From contig NC_065570.1 in the NCBI RefSeq assembly GCF_937616625.2, positions 45,003,665 through 45,067,664 of the forward strand: a DNA stretch of 64,000 bases, written 5' to 3'. This document shows, in pieces, positions 35,372-47,200 of this stretch. The position numbers and the translations under genes were made by a program. Origin of the DNA: Mercurialis annua. Lineage: Eukaryota; Streptophyta; Magnoliopsida; Malpighiales; Euphorbiaceae. Every line of letters begins with the position of its first letter. The stretch's first letter is position 1. The notes beneath the pieces were generated by a model. The model had not been told where the DNA came from. It saw nothing but the letters and a program-made list of their open reading frames with translations, and ran no database searches.

Positions 35372-36133
35372 CCCTAATTCATTCTCTCAAACTCTCGTCT
35401 CTCTCTAAAACTAAAACCCTAAAATTCTCTCAACTCTCTACTCTCTTGCCTCTCTCAGTCTCTCATCTTATACTCTCAGATCACCATTCTTCTTCGCATA
35501 AATCCTAAATTAATGGTTGTTCCTCTTCTCTGATGCAATGGTTCCTCTGATTTTGTGCTTCCTTTAAGCTACACGGTTGCTGTTTGGTTTTGTTCCGGTT
35601 TTGTTCTTTCTTCCTTTCAGTCTCTCTGTCTCTAATACACGCAAATCTTGTTAACCACTCGTTAATAATGATTAGAGGCAAGCACAGAGAACTGATGATG
35701 GTGAATCGGTGATTGGTGAGTTCTTAAAATGTGTTTTTTTACTTTGATTTTGTTTATTTGGAACACTTTGCCTTTCTGATTCTTCGGTGGTCTTTTAATC
35801 TTGATTCTTTTGACTGATTTTTATTCTTTTCACTTGTGTATGTCCTTCAAAATGAATGGATCTGTTCATTGGACAAAGACTTCACTCTGAATCACAATAA
35901 AAAAAGGTAAATTTGTAGTCTTTTTCATTTTTTTATGATTTAGTGTTAAAATTATATTTTGTGATTTAGTACTGAGTTTTACTAATCCTTTGCTTGTTTT
36001 TTGAGGAACTTGAAGTGGTGGAAGCTAATCGGTCTCTCTCTGAGTTTGTGACTCTCTTCACTTCTCTGTGTGTGGTGTGATTCTGTGATTCGCTGGAAGC
36101 TTAAAAGTCCCTATTCATTCATTATCAGATTAG

Positions 36134-38431
36134 ATGGAACCAGATACAAGGGTAAGTGTTCGTTAATGCTTTTCATTCAATTATTTTTTTCATTGTTTGT
36201 GTTTATTTCTTTTATGCTTTATGTTTTTCCTTTGCAACTGTAAACTGATATTTTTCTTGGTTCAATTTGCAGCTGCCAACAGATGATGCAGTTGGGACTG
36301 GGGGCAATATTGCTCCCTGTCCTGATGCTCCTGTTAACCCAGAAGTGGTTGTTGATGGGCCAACACAGCAGCAAGTGCAAGGTCCTCAACCTCAACCTGA
36401 GGCAGCTAATGCCAGAAAGAGGAAGCCGATGCATAAAAGGTTTGTGGTCTGGGAGCATTATGAAAGTGTGAATGATGACATGGGCAGAGTGGTAAGTGCT
36501 AAATGTTTATACTGTGCTAGAGTGAATGTCACAGTAAACATAATGGCACATCAACTCTTAGAGCACATATGTTGGCTTGTTTGAAAAATCCCAATAGTAA
36601 ACACACTAGACAAGCCTTATTAACTATGCCTAATGTTCAACATGTTAATGATGGGAACTTGGTTAATGTTGGGATCTGGAAGTTTAGTCAAGAAGCTGTT
36701 AGAGAGTCTTTAGCTTTCATGATTGTTGTTGATGAGTTGCCATTGAGATTTGTAGATGGTATGGGGTTTAGGAAACTGATGAACACTGCATATCCTAGGT
36801 TCAAAATTCCCTCTAGATGGACCATGAATAGGGATATTTTCAATCTGTTTGCAAGTGAAAAATTGAAATTGAAATCCTTTTTAAAATACCATAGTCAGAG
36901 AGTTAGCATAACTACTGATACATGGACTAGCATTCAAAGGATTAATTATATGTGTGTCACTTGCCATTGGATTGATGATTTGTGGAAGCTGCATAAAGTT
37001 ATTATTTCTTTTATTCCAGTCAGTGGTCATGGGGGTGAGTACATAGCTAAGTCTTTGGAGAATTGTGTGCTTGATTGGGGTGTAAAAAATGTGTTTTCTA
37101 TTACCATGGACAATGCCAGTAGCAATGATGTAGCTGTAGGTGTGTTTAGAAAGAAATTGATTTCTTGGGGAATTGGGGTTGCAAAAGGGAAATATTTGCA
37201 CATGCGTTGTATTGCTCACATTCTTAATTTGGTAGTCAGTGATGGTCTTAAAGATGTTAATGTCTCTGTGAAAAAAGTAAGGGATGCAGTCAGGTACATT
37301 AGAAACAGTCCAGCTAGGTTAAAATAATTTAAAGAATCTGCTGATTTTGTTGGTGTTGAGTCTAAAAAATGTCTTTGTTTAGATGTGCCAACACGCTGGA
37401 ATTCTACTTACTTGATGCTTCACACTGCTGCTTTGTATGAAAAAGTATTTGAGAAATATGATGAGGATGAGTCATCATTTAAGACAGGTTTGAATGGTAA
37501 TATACCTGGTTCGCATGATTGGGAGGTAGTTAGAAAATTTTCTGATTGTCTTGCTCACTTCTACACAGTTACTTTGCGTATTTCTGGTTCATTGTATGTT
37601 ACCTCTGATATGCACTTTCAAGAAATCTGTGATCTTAATGTTGTCCTGTGTGACATGATTGAAAGTGATGACTTAGAGATAAAAAATTTGGGTGATAGAA
37701 TGAAAGTTAAGTTTGATAAATACTGGGGTGACCCTGACAAAATGAACAAGCTTATCTTTTTTGCTTATGTGTTTGATCCAAGTGTAAAATTGGAGGGAAT
37801 GGAGTATTCTTTGACTACCATGTTTGGAAAGGTTAGAGGTGTTGCCTTGTATAAAGCTGTTGTTGATGAGCTAACCTTGCTTTTCCTTGAGTACAATTTT
37901 ATGTATGAATTTGGTGGTGGTGGGAGCAGTAGCAATGTTTCTGAATTGGGCTCTCAACCTAGTTCTACTCAAGTTGATGGAGGCAATCTGGCTCCTGTCC
38001 CTGTCCCTTACTATGCTACTGGTACAAGAAAACCTCCATCTGTGATGAAAGCAAGATTCAAGCAACATCGGAGGGAAATGGGAACTTCCAGTTCTAGAAG
38101 AACTAAACTTGAAATCTATTTAGATGAGGCCTTATTGGATGATGAGGACCAAATTGATGTGTTAATATGGTGGAAGTTCAATTCTGCTAGATTTCCAGTT
38201 CTGTCCAGAATGGCCCGAGATATCCTAGCAGTTCCCATTTCCACGGTGGCGTCTGAATCTGCCTTCAACGCTGGTGGGAGGGTCCTTGATTGCTTCAGGA
38301 GTTCTTTGACTCCTAAGCTGGTGGAAGCCCTTATCTGTACACAGAATTGGTTGAGAGCATCAATTGAACCTCTGGTGGTTGAAGAATGTATTGAGGAGTT
38401 GGAAACATTTGAGCAAGGTTACGTACTTTAA
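36134..38431 (+). pseudogene. hAT transposase (BED finger, RNase-H-like core, hATC dimer domain)
   Basis: Of the RICESLEEPER/DAYSLEEPER type. Exon 1 is 36134-36151 (ATG in MEPDTR), with a GT-AG intron to 36272, then one long exon. Seen in order: a BED zinc finger near 36430-36580 (CLYC, then HMLAC); the catalytic core (ITTDTWTS, ITMDNASSND, CIAHILNLVV); PTRWNSTYLM; and the hATC dimerisation domain at the end (WWKFNSARFPVLSRMARDIL, STVASESAF). Such enzymes cut and paste elements bearing their short TIRs. Two lesions disable it: a frameshift inside the BED finger near 36540 (CLYC in one frame, STLRAHMLAC in the next), and an in-frame TAA at 37325-37327, after which the same frame reopens. Other domains are well kept, so decay is recent. 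Confidence 0.9.
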
Positions 38432-38937
38432 TCTTTTAACTTTGTTTACAGTTTTTCTTTTATCTTACTTACATGTTTGACATTCTGTGATTTAGTGTTC
38501 TGAACTCAACTTTCTTTCCTGGATTTATTAGGGTTGCCAAATGTTGGTCCTCCTATTTAGAACCTGCAATCCAAGTGATGCGTTTTTTGCTTTTGGAAAC
38601 ACAAGTGACACTGTGTTGCAGTTGTGGTGTTGGACCTTATGGTGGAAGCCAATTGCCAAACTGAATTGTCCCTGTCCCTTCTGATTTTGCATATCATCTG
38701 ATTCAGATATGAATCCTGGTGATAGTGTCCCTGTCCCTATCTGAACTGATGTCTTGAACAGACCAATCTGCTGTGGTGGAAGCAAAATGATTGTAAGAGA
38801 TTTCAACTCTTTAACTTCTTTTAAAATTCTTTAAAACTTTTTTTAAACTTCTGTTAGTTTAAATTCTTTAAACTTCTTCTATACTTCTTTGAAACTTCTT
38901 TTATACTTCTTTAAAACTTCTTTTAGTTTAAATCATG

Positions 38938-39090
38938 TAAACTACTTACTACTTTTCTGGTTTAAATCTTTTAAACTACTTGCTATTTGTTTGGTTTAAA
39001 TCTTTTAAACTACTTGCTATTTTTTTGGTTTAAATCTTTTAAACTACTGGCTACTTTTCTGGTTTAATCCTTTTGAACTCCTTCTATATT
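38938..39090. repeat. 34-bp minisatellite in the hAT 3' region
   Basis: About four copies of GGTTTAAATCTTTTAAACTA plus CTTGCTATTTGTTT-type linkers, period about 34 bp. It is preceded (38810-38935) by irregular AAACTTCTTTTA words. Non-coding. Confidence 0.8.
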
Positions 39091-40390
39091 AAATCTTTGT
39101 AACTGTTTTCAATTTACTTTTTTGGGCGATGATGACGCTTCCACCATATTTTCAGATGTTGTAATGCCTTCGTTGATATGAAATGAAGTAATGGCACATT
39201 TTTGAGCCACTGTATCTTAAATGATGCGATCACATTACAAATGAATAGAAAAACTCATATTCTGAGCCCCTAACTCCTTAACATCAAAATCTGGTCTGTT
39301 TTTTTAATTGTAAATTGCAGTGTAGTTATCAAAATTGATTGTTTTGTGTTTTGTTCTCTTCACTTTCTCAGCAGCTTGAGGCTGCTTGATCCTGTTGCAG
39401 CTTCCATGTGCTTTGCTTGAGGCCAGCCTGAGCCAGTGAGCCATGTGCTTTGCTTCTATTTAATTTGATGCCATTTTTTTGTAATATATCAGTTTAGAAC
39501 AGTTAATATTTTTTGCATATACTTAACATTTTTTAGAAGGGATGTAATTTTGTATGTTAACATATTCTGAGAAGGGATGTAAATCATGTAATTATTTAAG
39601 TTCAGTTCTGAATATAAACAGAACAGTGAACACTAAACAGGGATGTAATTTGTAATTATGTCTATGTATTATTGTAAATTTATAATTGGGTTGTTTGATA
39701 ACTTAGGCCCATTAAGAGGCCCAAACCGAAATACCGAACCGAACCGAATCGAAACCGACCGACATATTTCGGTTAAATTTATTTCGGTTTTAACTTAAAA
39801 AATAGACAATTTGGTTTTCATATTACTGCAATTCGACACCGTCGGTTTCTATATATTCAAAACCGAACCAAACCGAACCGAACCGACGCACACCCCTAGC
39901 GTCGGGCGACGGGTGGGTGACAGAGGGTGACGGGTGTGTGACCGATTAAATAATAATAATTTATTTTTACGAATTAATTTTTTTTTTTCAATTAGCGACA
40001 GATTTAAATCAGTCGCTAAAATCCGTCGGTAATTAGCGACATATTTTGAAAAATCCGTCGCCGAATTTTTTGGTCCGTCGCCGAAAAATTAGCGACGAGG
40101 ATTTTGCCGACGGATTGAATCCGTCGGGAAACGTTTTTCCGATTGGATTTCATGCTTTTAGCGACGGAAAAATCCGTCGTTAAAAGCCAACATTTTTATA
40201 GTATCCATCTTCATTAATTAAACTCTTGTTATACAAAAGAAAAAAAGACGAAAAAAGTATTAAAAACAGATAACTAAAATTAGTAATAAATAGATTCCGA
40301 ATAAGTAAAAAATCAAACATTTCAGTAGGATTCAGCTAAATCGAATCAAAATCATGAATAAAAACTAAAAAATGACATTAAATTAAAAAT

Positions 40391-40617
40391 AAGAGAAATT
40401 CTTATGTAGACTCAGTCCACCACGTCATTCATAGACTAAACCTATCATATTATGACATATCATTAAAATAATGGCATTATCGTAATATTATTATTTAAAA
40501 ATGTAAAAAAATAATAAACAAAATTACGACACTGCCACTATTTTAATGACGTGTCATAATGTGATAAGCCAGTTCACGGATGACGTGATAGAGTTAATCT
40601 ATCTAAGAATCTCCCCA
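40391..40617. mobile_element. Short MITE with long inverted arms
   Basis: The left arm GAGAAATTCTTATGTAGACT pairs with the inverse right arm (GGGAGATTCTTAGATAGATT). Pairing continues through CACGTCATNCNTAGACT and ATTATGACATATCATTAAAA. It is about 225 bp and foldable over most of its length. Superfamily not resolved. Confidence 0.7.
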
Positions 40618-41594
40618 AAAGTAAATACTGAAAATAAAAAATTGGCATGAATATTGTCGATGATTTTCTTTAAAGGAAACAATCTGATTTAAAATTTTAT
40701 GGATCTCTCAATCGTATTAAAAATGGTATGATTTATCCTAAACAAATAAGAAAAATTCCAAAATAAAAATATTAATAAATCATAAAAAAAGATTCAAAAA
40801 TAAAAATAAAAATTAACTCTTTAAATTTAGAATTTGTTCCACACATGCTTCGATTTAATAAAACATGTAGATTATAAAATTAAATTTAAAAATTATCAAA
40901 ACAAAAATGAAAAATAAAAACCAAACTAAAAATAGATTAAATTTTAAAGTTTTTACTACCCCATAATTTGATTATAAGTATTCTAATATCTATTCATGTA
41001 CATTGTACAATATTCTACACTATAGAATTGAAATGGCGTGAATATCAAAACGATATACATGACTTGGTTTTCATGCCAGACCATATAATGCGTAGGGTCC
41101 TCATCGTGGGTGAATAATTAATGTGCTGGTGTAAAAATATACATGAAGTGATATGGGATGTCTTTTCATTTTGGAATTGGTGTCTTTTTGCACATTCTGC
41201 CATTTTATTAGCTATTGCGATTCATTTGCCTCGGACTTCAAATATTTTTGGTTTCTTTCATATGGGGTCAAATGTATTAGCTTTCATAATTTTTTTTCAG
41301 GCTGTTTTTTATCTGTCAACTTTTACGTCCTATCATACTGCCTTCCAGGTTTCCAAAAGCATGTGGCATTAGAAGCGATAATAAATATTTTGGCCTTCCA
41401 CTACGTGCCTACGAATATAGACTTAAATGTTGAGTTCATATTATAAGGACTAAAATATACTTTGTCTTCCGTGAAATACAGTAGACCTTTGCTTTCCCGG
41501 GTGCTTGTTTAAGTCGCTGTCCTTTTTTTTTTTGCTTTTCAATTTCCCAAAAAAAGTATACTTCATATCCGCACGCAGTATACTAGCCTTCGTT
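40618..41594. other. Intergenic AT-rich DNA
   Basis: Mostly AT-rich. Two overlapping plus-strand frames (41121-41446) encode hydrophobic, Phe/Cys-rich peptides with no recognisable domain, and I do not call a gene. Confidence 0.3.
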
Positions 41595-41740
41595 CAGCTT
41601 ATAAATAGGTCATTGCACCAGCAGTACTCTCACATTACCCACTCTATTTCTACATAGTAAGGTAAGGTTTCTTACTATTTTAGTTTTCAATTATTTCGGT
41701 GCGTTCTTTAAATGATATTTTTCTCTATGCAGATTTAACA
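41595..41740 (+). promoter_or_regulatory. Orphan TATA promoter and 5' leader exon
   Basis: CTTATAAATAGG (about 41599-41610) is a strong plant TATA box. About 35 bp later a CA-rich leader begins (CTCTCACATTACCC). It ends in a good donor, TAG|TAAG|GTAAGG, near 41660, and a good acceptor (TTTTTCTCTATGCAG) follows near 41732. What follows is repeat DNA, not a coding exon. Confidence 0.4.
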
Positions 41741-41744
41741 ATTG

Positions 41745-42560
41745 TTGTCGCAAAATCAATTAAGGTTATTATTAGCAAAAATACCAACTAGTAATATTCG
41801 ACAAGTCGAGGTCGAACCCACAAGGACTAGAGGTTAAAAGTGAGTGAATTATGATTTTGAAGTTCAATTCAGAAAGCAATGAAAAGTGATTGGTTTTAAG
41901 TAACATTACAATTTAAACTCAAACAACTAACAATTAACAATTTAAATGAGCAATAACAAACAACTAATCAAGAATAAGAATTAAATACGATAATTAAAAA
42001 CGCCTAAGGGTTGTCTAATCATGACAATCGAATATTAGGACAAATAGGTCGGGTCTATAGATAATGGTTCGGATCAAGCTATTCGAGGGTATCAAATCCG
42101 CTCTCTCGAGCCGGAGGTTGAAAGAATCGCTACTTGATTAATACACCGAAATCTAACTCACTCTCGCGCAATTAGATTTCGATAGGACTAAATTCACAAA
42201 TTACACAACCGCACAAACCCTACACCACTCTCGTGCATTTAGGCTTCACAATCACAAACAAACATGTATAGATAATGAAGACCCAAATAATAATTAAGCA
42301 ATAATGAATAGACATAGTTAATGTTGAGAGATTTACCTTAAAAGGAAGTAAAGAACAATCAAACATGTATAGATAATGAAGACCCAAATAATAAAACTTG
42401 CATTAATAGGGATTTAATATCCAAAATTTGGAAATAATAACGATGAACACCAAGAACAATATATTGATTCTATGCTAAAAGTTGAGAGAGTAAAAGACTA
42501 AAGTTATGACTACTTGATTAATCTCTCCAAAGTGGCTACATGAAATGACCTAAAAAGATA
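41745..42560. repeat. Unclassified dispersed-repeat-like block
   Basis: Contains the phrase ACAAGTCGAGGTCGAACCCA followed by ACAAGGAC. Its inverse (GTGGGTTCGACCTCG) resembles the end regions of some Ty3 (Athila-like) LTRs, but no LTR pair, primer site or TSD is visible. Two direct copies of a 31-bp stretch (ACATGTATAGATAATGAAGA...) lie at 42262 and 42363. No coding frame. Confidence 0.35.
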
Positions 42561-43600
42561 ATGTGCTATATATAGTTAAGTCCAAAAAGAAAATAAAAAC
42601 ATCCTATTACAAGTTGTTTGACCAAAAGTAGAAGTGGGTCAAGAGAGCACAAGAACCCAAAAAGATTTAAACAACTGAGAACAGGGCCTTCTCGATCGAG
42701 AAGCTTCATTTAACTCAGTTTCTAGATCGAGAAGCAAGGATTTCCAATTCCCTGCATATTTTTAGAGGTGTTGACTTTGCCTTTTAGAGGTGTTTGCTAT
42801 CTTTTTAATGTAATATAGTATAACTAATGAGGGTATTCATGACATTTTATCATTTTAGCAATAAATGACTGCCTATAATTTGGGACAAAGAAACTTAGAA
42901 TAGTGTCTATCAATTTGGGACAGGGAGTATATAATATATGATGATAATTTTACACCTTATAAATTTCACATTTTAAATAATATCATTAAAATGAATGTAA
43001 CAATAGAATGTTTTTCATTTAAATTTTTGTATTTTGTCAAATTATAGTATCTTTTTGAAATTATATATGTACAAAAAGTTTACATGTTTTTTCTATCTTA
43101 AATATTTGAATTTACCACTAAATTTAATATAATTTCTTTAATGTAAAAACATATATAAAAATAGAAAAATAACTTAAATAAATTTTGAACAAATTCTACC
43201 AACCTAACATAAAACATAGTAATGTTTAGAGAAAAACATATTGAACATTCTCCGCAGATCGTAGAATAAATTTTAAAATTAAATTATGTGTTTATGGTTT
43301 ATCATAATACATTGAAGCGCTTCTTAATTTTCATTAATAAAAATAAACTCACTTTATACAGGAAGACAACCCATTAAATAATAAACAAAATCAATCCGTA
43401 ATTAAAATATTAATTAAAAATATTGTTTTTGGTGAATAAATAAATAGATTTCTAACTATATACTTGTGAAATAATCGTTAGATAATATAATAAAAATTAA
43501 AATAATGTATTCATTTACTTTAGTTATTTTTTTTAAAGCAAAGCGAGGGTTTCGTAGTAATTTAAAAGAGAGAGGGACAACAAGTTTCGGAGTAATTCCT
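42561..43600. other. Intergenic AT-rich DNA
   Basis: No gene seen. A decayed Stowaway-like end (TTGGGACAGGGAGTATA) lies near 42913-42932. Confidence 0.3.
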
Positions 43601-43638
43601 GTTATTATAAGGAATTTATATAAGATTTTTTTGAGTTA

Positions 43639-43688
43639 TAAACTTGGACACCAAGTTTAAAGAAAAACTTGGACACCAAGTTTAAATA
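43639..43688 (+). promoter_or_regulatory. Two tandem palindromes upstream of the LeuRS leader
   Basis: AAACTTGGACACCAAGTTT occurs twice (about 43640-43658 and 43666-43684). Each is an 8-bp-arm inverted repeat around ACA. A weaker third unit (AAGTTGG...TTTGAACACCAAA) follows. They lie about 100 bp upstream of the 5' splice donor of the LeuRS leader intron, so within the core promoter or early leader. Confidence 0.6.
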
Positions 43689-43784
43689 TTAAGTTGGAAA
43701 AGATAAATTTGAACACCAAATATATACCCACAGATTTCTTCTCGGTAACAAATACCCATCGCTGCCGCCTCTCCTCGCCAACAG

Positions 43785-44267
43785 GTATGTGCTTTTTTCT
43801 CTTCTTTATATGCTTAAACTACGTGTTTGAATTTTGTTTATTGTTTCTTTGATTTGGGTTCTTTTGAATTGCTTTTAATTTTATCCTAAAACTGAATTCA
43901 AAGTGTGTGTTTTTCTCTGCTTCTGCTTATATTTCTTGAATGCTAATGATTTGTTCATATTATAATTAAATTTTCCTTGAATTTAAACGAAAGTGTTGCC
44001 AAAAATATGTTGCAAATCAATAGTTGGAAGTTTAAAACTTGTGTGTTATCCAAATATGTTCTTTGTTAGAATATGAATATATCAGGAAGTAATTTATGTC
44101 AATCAATTAGAATACTTGATTGTAGGGATTTACCCAATTACGAAAACTTCCTAACTGCGTGTATTTAGAGTCGTATGTATATTCTTGAATCAAATACAAC
44201 AACACATTATTGCTCTAATCTATCATCTTGATAAAATCTTTTGCTTACAGTGTCTTTTTTATTGCAG
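43785..44267 (+). other. Leader intron of the LeuRS gene
   Basis: Donor ACAG|GTATGT at 43784/43785 and acceptor TTTTTTATTGCAG|TTCCC at 44267/44268, T-rich inside. An alternative acceptor (TTTGCTTACAG) ends at 44250. The upstream exon (TCGCTGCCGCCTCTCCTCGC) has no ATG, so it is non-coding. Retention of this intron argues that the locus is the parental gene and not a processed retrocopy. Confidence 0.75.
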
Positions 44268-44298
44268 TTCCCATCGTTTTTGTGAAATGCCAACATAG

Positions 44299-47200
44299 GA
44301 GGATACACAAAGCTTCGCCAGGAGAGACCGTCTCTTGGAGATTGAGCGAAAGGCTCGAGCCTGGTGGGAGGAAAAAGATGTTTTCAGGTCTGAATCTGGT
44401 AATAGCCCTCCTGAACCAGATGAGAAGTTTTTTGGAAACTTTCCTTTTCCATATATGAATGGATTTTTGCATCTCGGACATGAATTCTCGTTATCCAAGC
44501 TTGAGTTTGCCGCTGCCTATCATAGATTGAGAGGTGCTAATGTTCTCTTGCCATTTGCTTTCCACTGCACTGGCATGCCCATCAAGGCTTCAGCGGATAA
44601 GCTTCGTAGGGAGATTGAGCTGTTTGGTAATCCACCTGTATTTCCCAATGAAGTGGATGATCGGGTGGAATTAGAAACAGATACGGGTTATGCCCGTGAA
44701 AATTTTCCATTAGATAAGTTTAAGGGCAAAAAGTCCAAGGCTGCATCAAAATCAGGAGGACAAGTGTACCAGTGGGAAATCATGCGCAGTTTTGGGCTCT
44801 CGGATATTGACATATCAAAGTTCAAGGATCCTAATGAATGGTTGACATATTTTCCGCCTCTAGCTATGGAAGATCTTAAGGCTTTTGGTTTGGGTTGTGA
44901 CTGGAGGCGTTCATTTGTGACAACGCCTAAAAACCCTTACTTTGATTCTTTTGTGCAGTGGCAGATGAGAAAATTGAAAGCCATGGGGAAGATTGTAAAA
45001 GATGTGCGCTACACAATATTCTCTCCCTCAGATGGCCAGCCATGTGCAGATCATGACAGGGCAAGCGGTGAAGGAAAGCAGCCCCAAGAATACACTATCA
45101 TCAAAATAGAAGTGCTGCCACCTTTCCCTCCTAAATTGGGCCCTTTAGAAGGGAAAAATGTGTTTCTAGCTGCTGCTACACTGAGACCTGAAACAATGTA
45201 CGGGCAAACAAATGTATGGGTATTGCCTGATGGTGAATATGGAGCTTTTGAGATTAATGAAACAGATGTGTTCATTCTTACAGAGAGAGCAGCTCTAAAC
45301 CTAGCCTATCAGAACTTCTCAAGGTACCCTCAGAAACCTAGCAGCTTGGTTGAGCTAACTGGTTATGATCTCATTGGTTTACGCTTGAAGTCTCCACTTT
45401 CTTTCAACGAGGTCATATATGCTCTTCCCATGTTAACTATTCTGACAGACAAAGGAACTGGGATTGTGACTAGTGTACCTAGTGATGCTCCTGATGATTA
45501 TATGGCATTGCATGATTTGAAAGCAAAACCTGCTCTGAGAGCTAAGTATAATTTGAAAGATGAATGGGTGTTGCCATTTGAGATCGTGCCAATCATCAAT
45601 ATTCCAGAATTTGGAGATAAGGCTGCTGAAAAAGTTTGTCTGGATCTCAAAATTAGGAGCCCAAATGAAAAAGAAAAACTTGCAGAAGCCAAGAGGCTGA
45701 CCTATTTGAGAGGATTCACAGATGGAATAATGCTGGTTGGAGAACTAACAGGCAGAAAAGTCCAGGAAGCAAAGCCATTAATTAGGGCTAAGCTCGTTGC
45801 GACAGGCGAGGCAATTATATACAGTGAGCCTGAAGAGCGAGTTGTGTCGAGGTCCGGTGATGTTTGTGTTGTTGCTCTCACTGATCAATGGTACATTACT
45901 TATGGAGAAGAAGAATGGAGAAAACTGGCTAAGGACTGCCTGTCCAATATGAAACCCTACTCTGATGAGCATCGAAATAACTTTGAGCATACTTTAAGCT
46001 GGTTGAATCAGTGGGCTTGTTCACGATCTTTTGGGCTCGGTACTCGCATTCCCTGGGATAAAGATTTTCTTGTTGAATCCTTGTCTGACTCCACCATTTA
46101 CATGGCTTATTACACTGTTGCTCACCTTCTTCATAACGACGACATGTATGGCTCAAGCAAGGCCAATTCTGTTCAGCCTGCAGAAATGACAGATGAAGTC
46201 TGGGATTTTATCATCTGTAAGGGTCCATACCCCAAGTCATCTAATATACCTTCAAGTTTACTTGAGAAAATGAAGCAGGAGTTTGAATATTGGTACCCAT
46301 TTGATCTTCGAGTTTCCGGTAAGGACCTTATCCAGAATCACTTGACTTTCTGTATTTACAACCATACAGCCATCATGGCTAAGCACCACTGGCCTCGTGG
46401 ATTCAGGTGCAATGGGCATCTACTGCTTAATTCGAAAAAGATGAGCAAGTCTACTGGAAATTTCATGACACTGCGCCAGGCGATTGAGGAATTTTCTGCT
46501 GATGCAACACGGTATTCTCTCGCTGATGCCGGGGATGGTGTTGATGATGCAAATTTTGTGTCTGGAACTGCAAATTCTGCAATCTTTCGTCTCACTAGAG
46601 AACTTTCCTTCATGGAAGAGGACTTGGCTGTTGACTCATATCTCAGAGTGGGTCCCCCATCTACTTATGCTGATCGAGTGTTTGAAAACGACATAAATTT
46701 GGCTGTCAAATTGACCGAGCAAAATTACCAGAAATGCATGTTTAGAGAAGCTCTACTAACTGGGTTTCAATATTTGCAAGCTGCAAGGCTTGATTACAAG
46801 TCTTCATGTGGCTCTGGGCGTATGAACCGCAATTTAGTGTGGCGTTATATGGATGTGCAGATTCGCCTTATTGCTCCAATATGTCCACACTATGCAGAAT
46901 ATATGTGGAGGGAAATTTTGAGGAAGGACGGGTTTGTGGTGAATGCAGGTTGGCCAGTTGCTGCTGATCCCGACCTAACTCTGAAGGCTGCAAATAATTA
47001 TTTGCATGACTTAATTGATAATATGAGGAAGACACTTCATGAACAGCTCTCAGGCTCTAAAAAACCCAATAAGGGAGCTCCAGTTTCAACATTAACTGCA
47101 GGCAACGTAATAGTTCTTATATTTGTGAATGAGCAATATGATGGATGGAAAGCAGAATGTTTGAGGATACTTCAAAGCAAATTTGACAGTAAGAATTGTA

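Larger units (their letters stand above)
35068..39898 (+). mobile_element. hAT transposon with 8-bp TSD
   Basis: The ends TAGGGGAGAGC and (inverse of right end) TAGGGGTGTGC are flanked by a perfect 8-bp TSD GCGTCGGG (35060-35067 and 39899-39906). CCGAACCGAACC words fill the subterminal zones. It is 4831 bp and carries one transposase gene on the plus strand (36134-38431) with promoter palindromes upstream and a minisatellite downstream. It sits inside the CACTA element, so it inserted later. Confidence 0.95.
34370..40203. mobile_element. Small CACTA element interrupted by a hAT element
   Basis: The left terminus CACTACTAAAAAACTGTTTT pairs with the inverse of the right end (TACTATAAAAATGTT). 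Both are flanked by the 3-bp TSD TCC (34367-34369 and 40204-40206), typical of CACTA. Subterminal regions are packed with TTTAGCGACGGATTT and its inverse, the dyad repeats that CACTA transposases bind. Without the hAT insertion it is only about 1 kb with no coding frame, so it is non-autonomous. The last base pair of the right end is G-to-A changed relative to CACTA. Confidence 0.85.

Noticed and set aside
35200..35508. 102-codon frame upstream of the hAT transposase
   Set aside because: Covers the palindromic promoter and TATA box; no similarity to any domain.
36881..37219. Minus-strand 112-codon frame
   Set aside because: Complement of the hAT transposase core.
41121..41446. Two hydrophobic frames resembling membrane peptides
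   Set aside because: T-rich DNA gives such peptides by chance. No codon bias, no homologue recognised, overlapping frames of equal length.
44335..44337. TTG as an assured start codon of LeuRS
   Set aside because: Homology continues upstream of it (SFARRDRL), so it is only where a near-cognate codon happens to lie.
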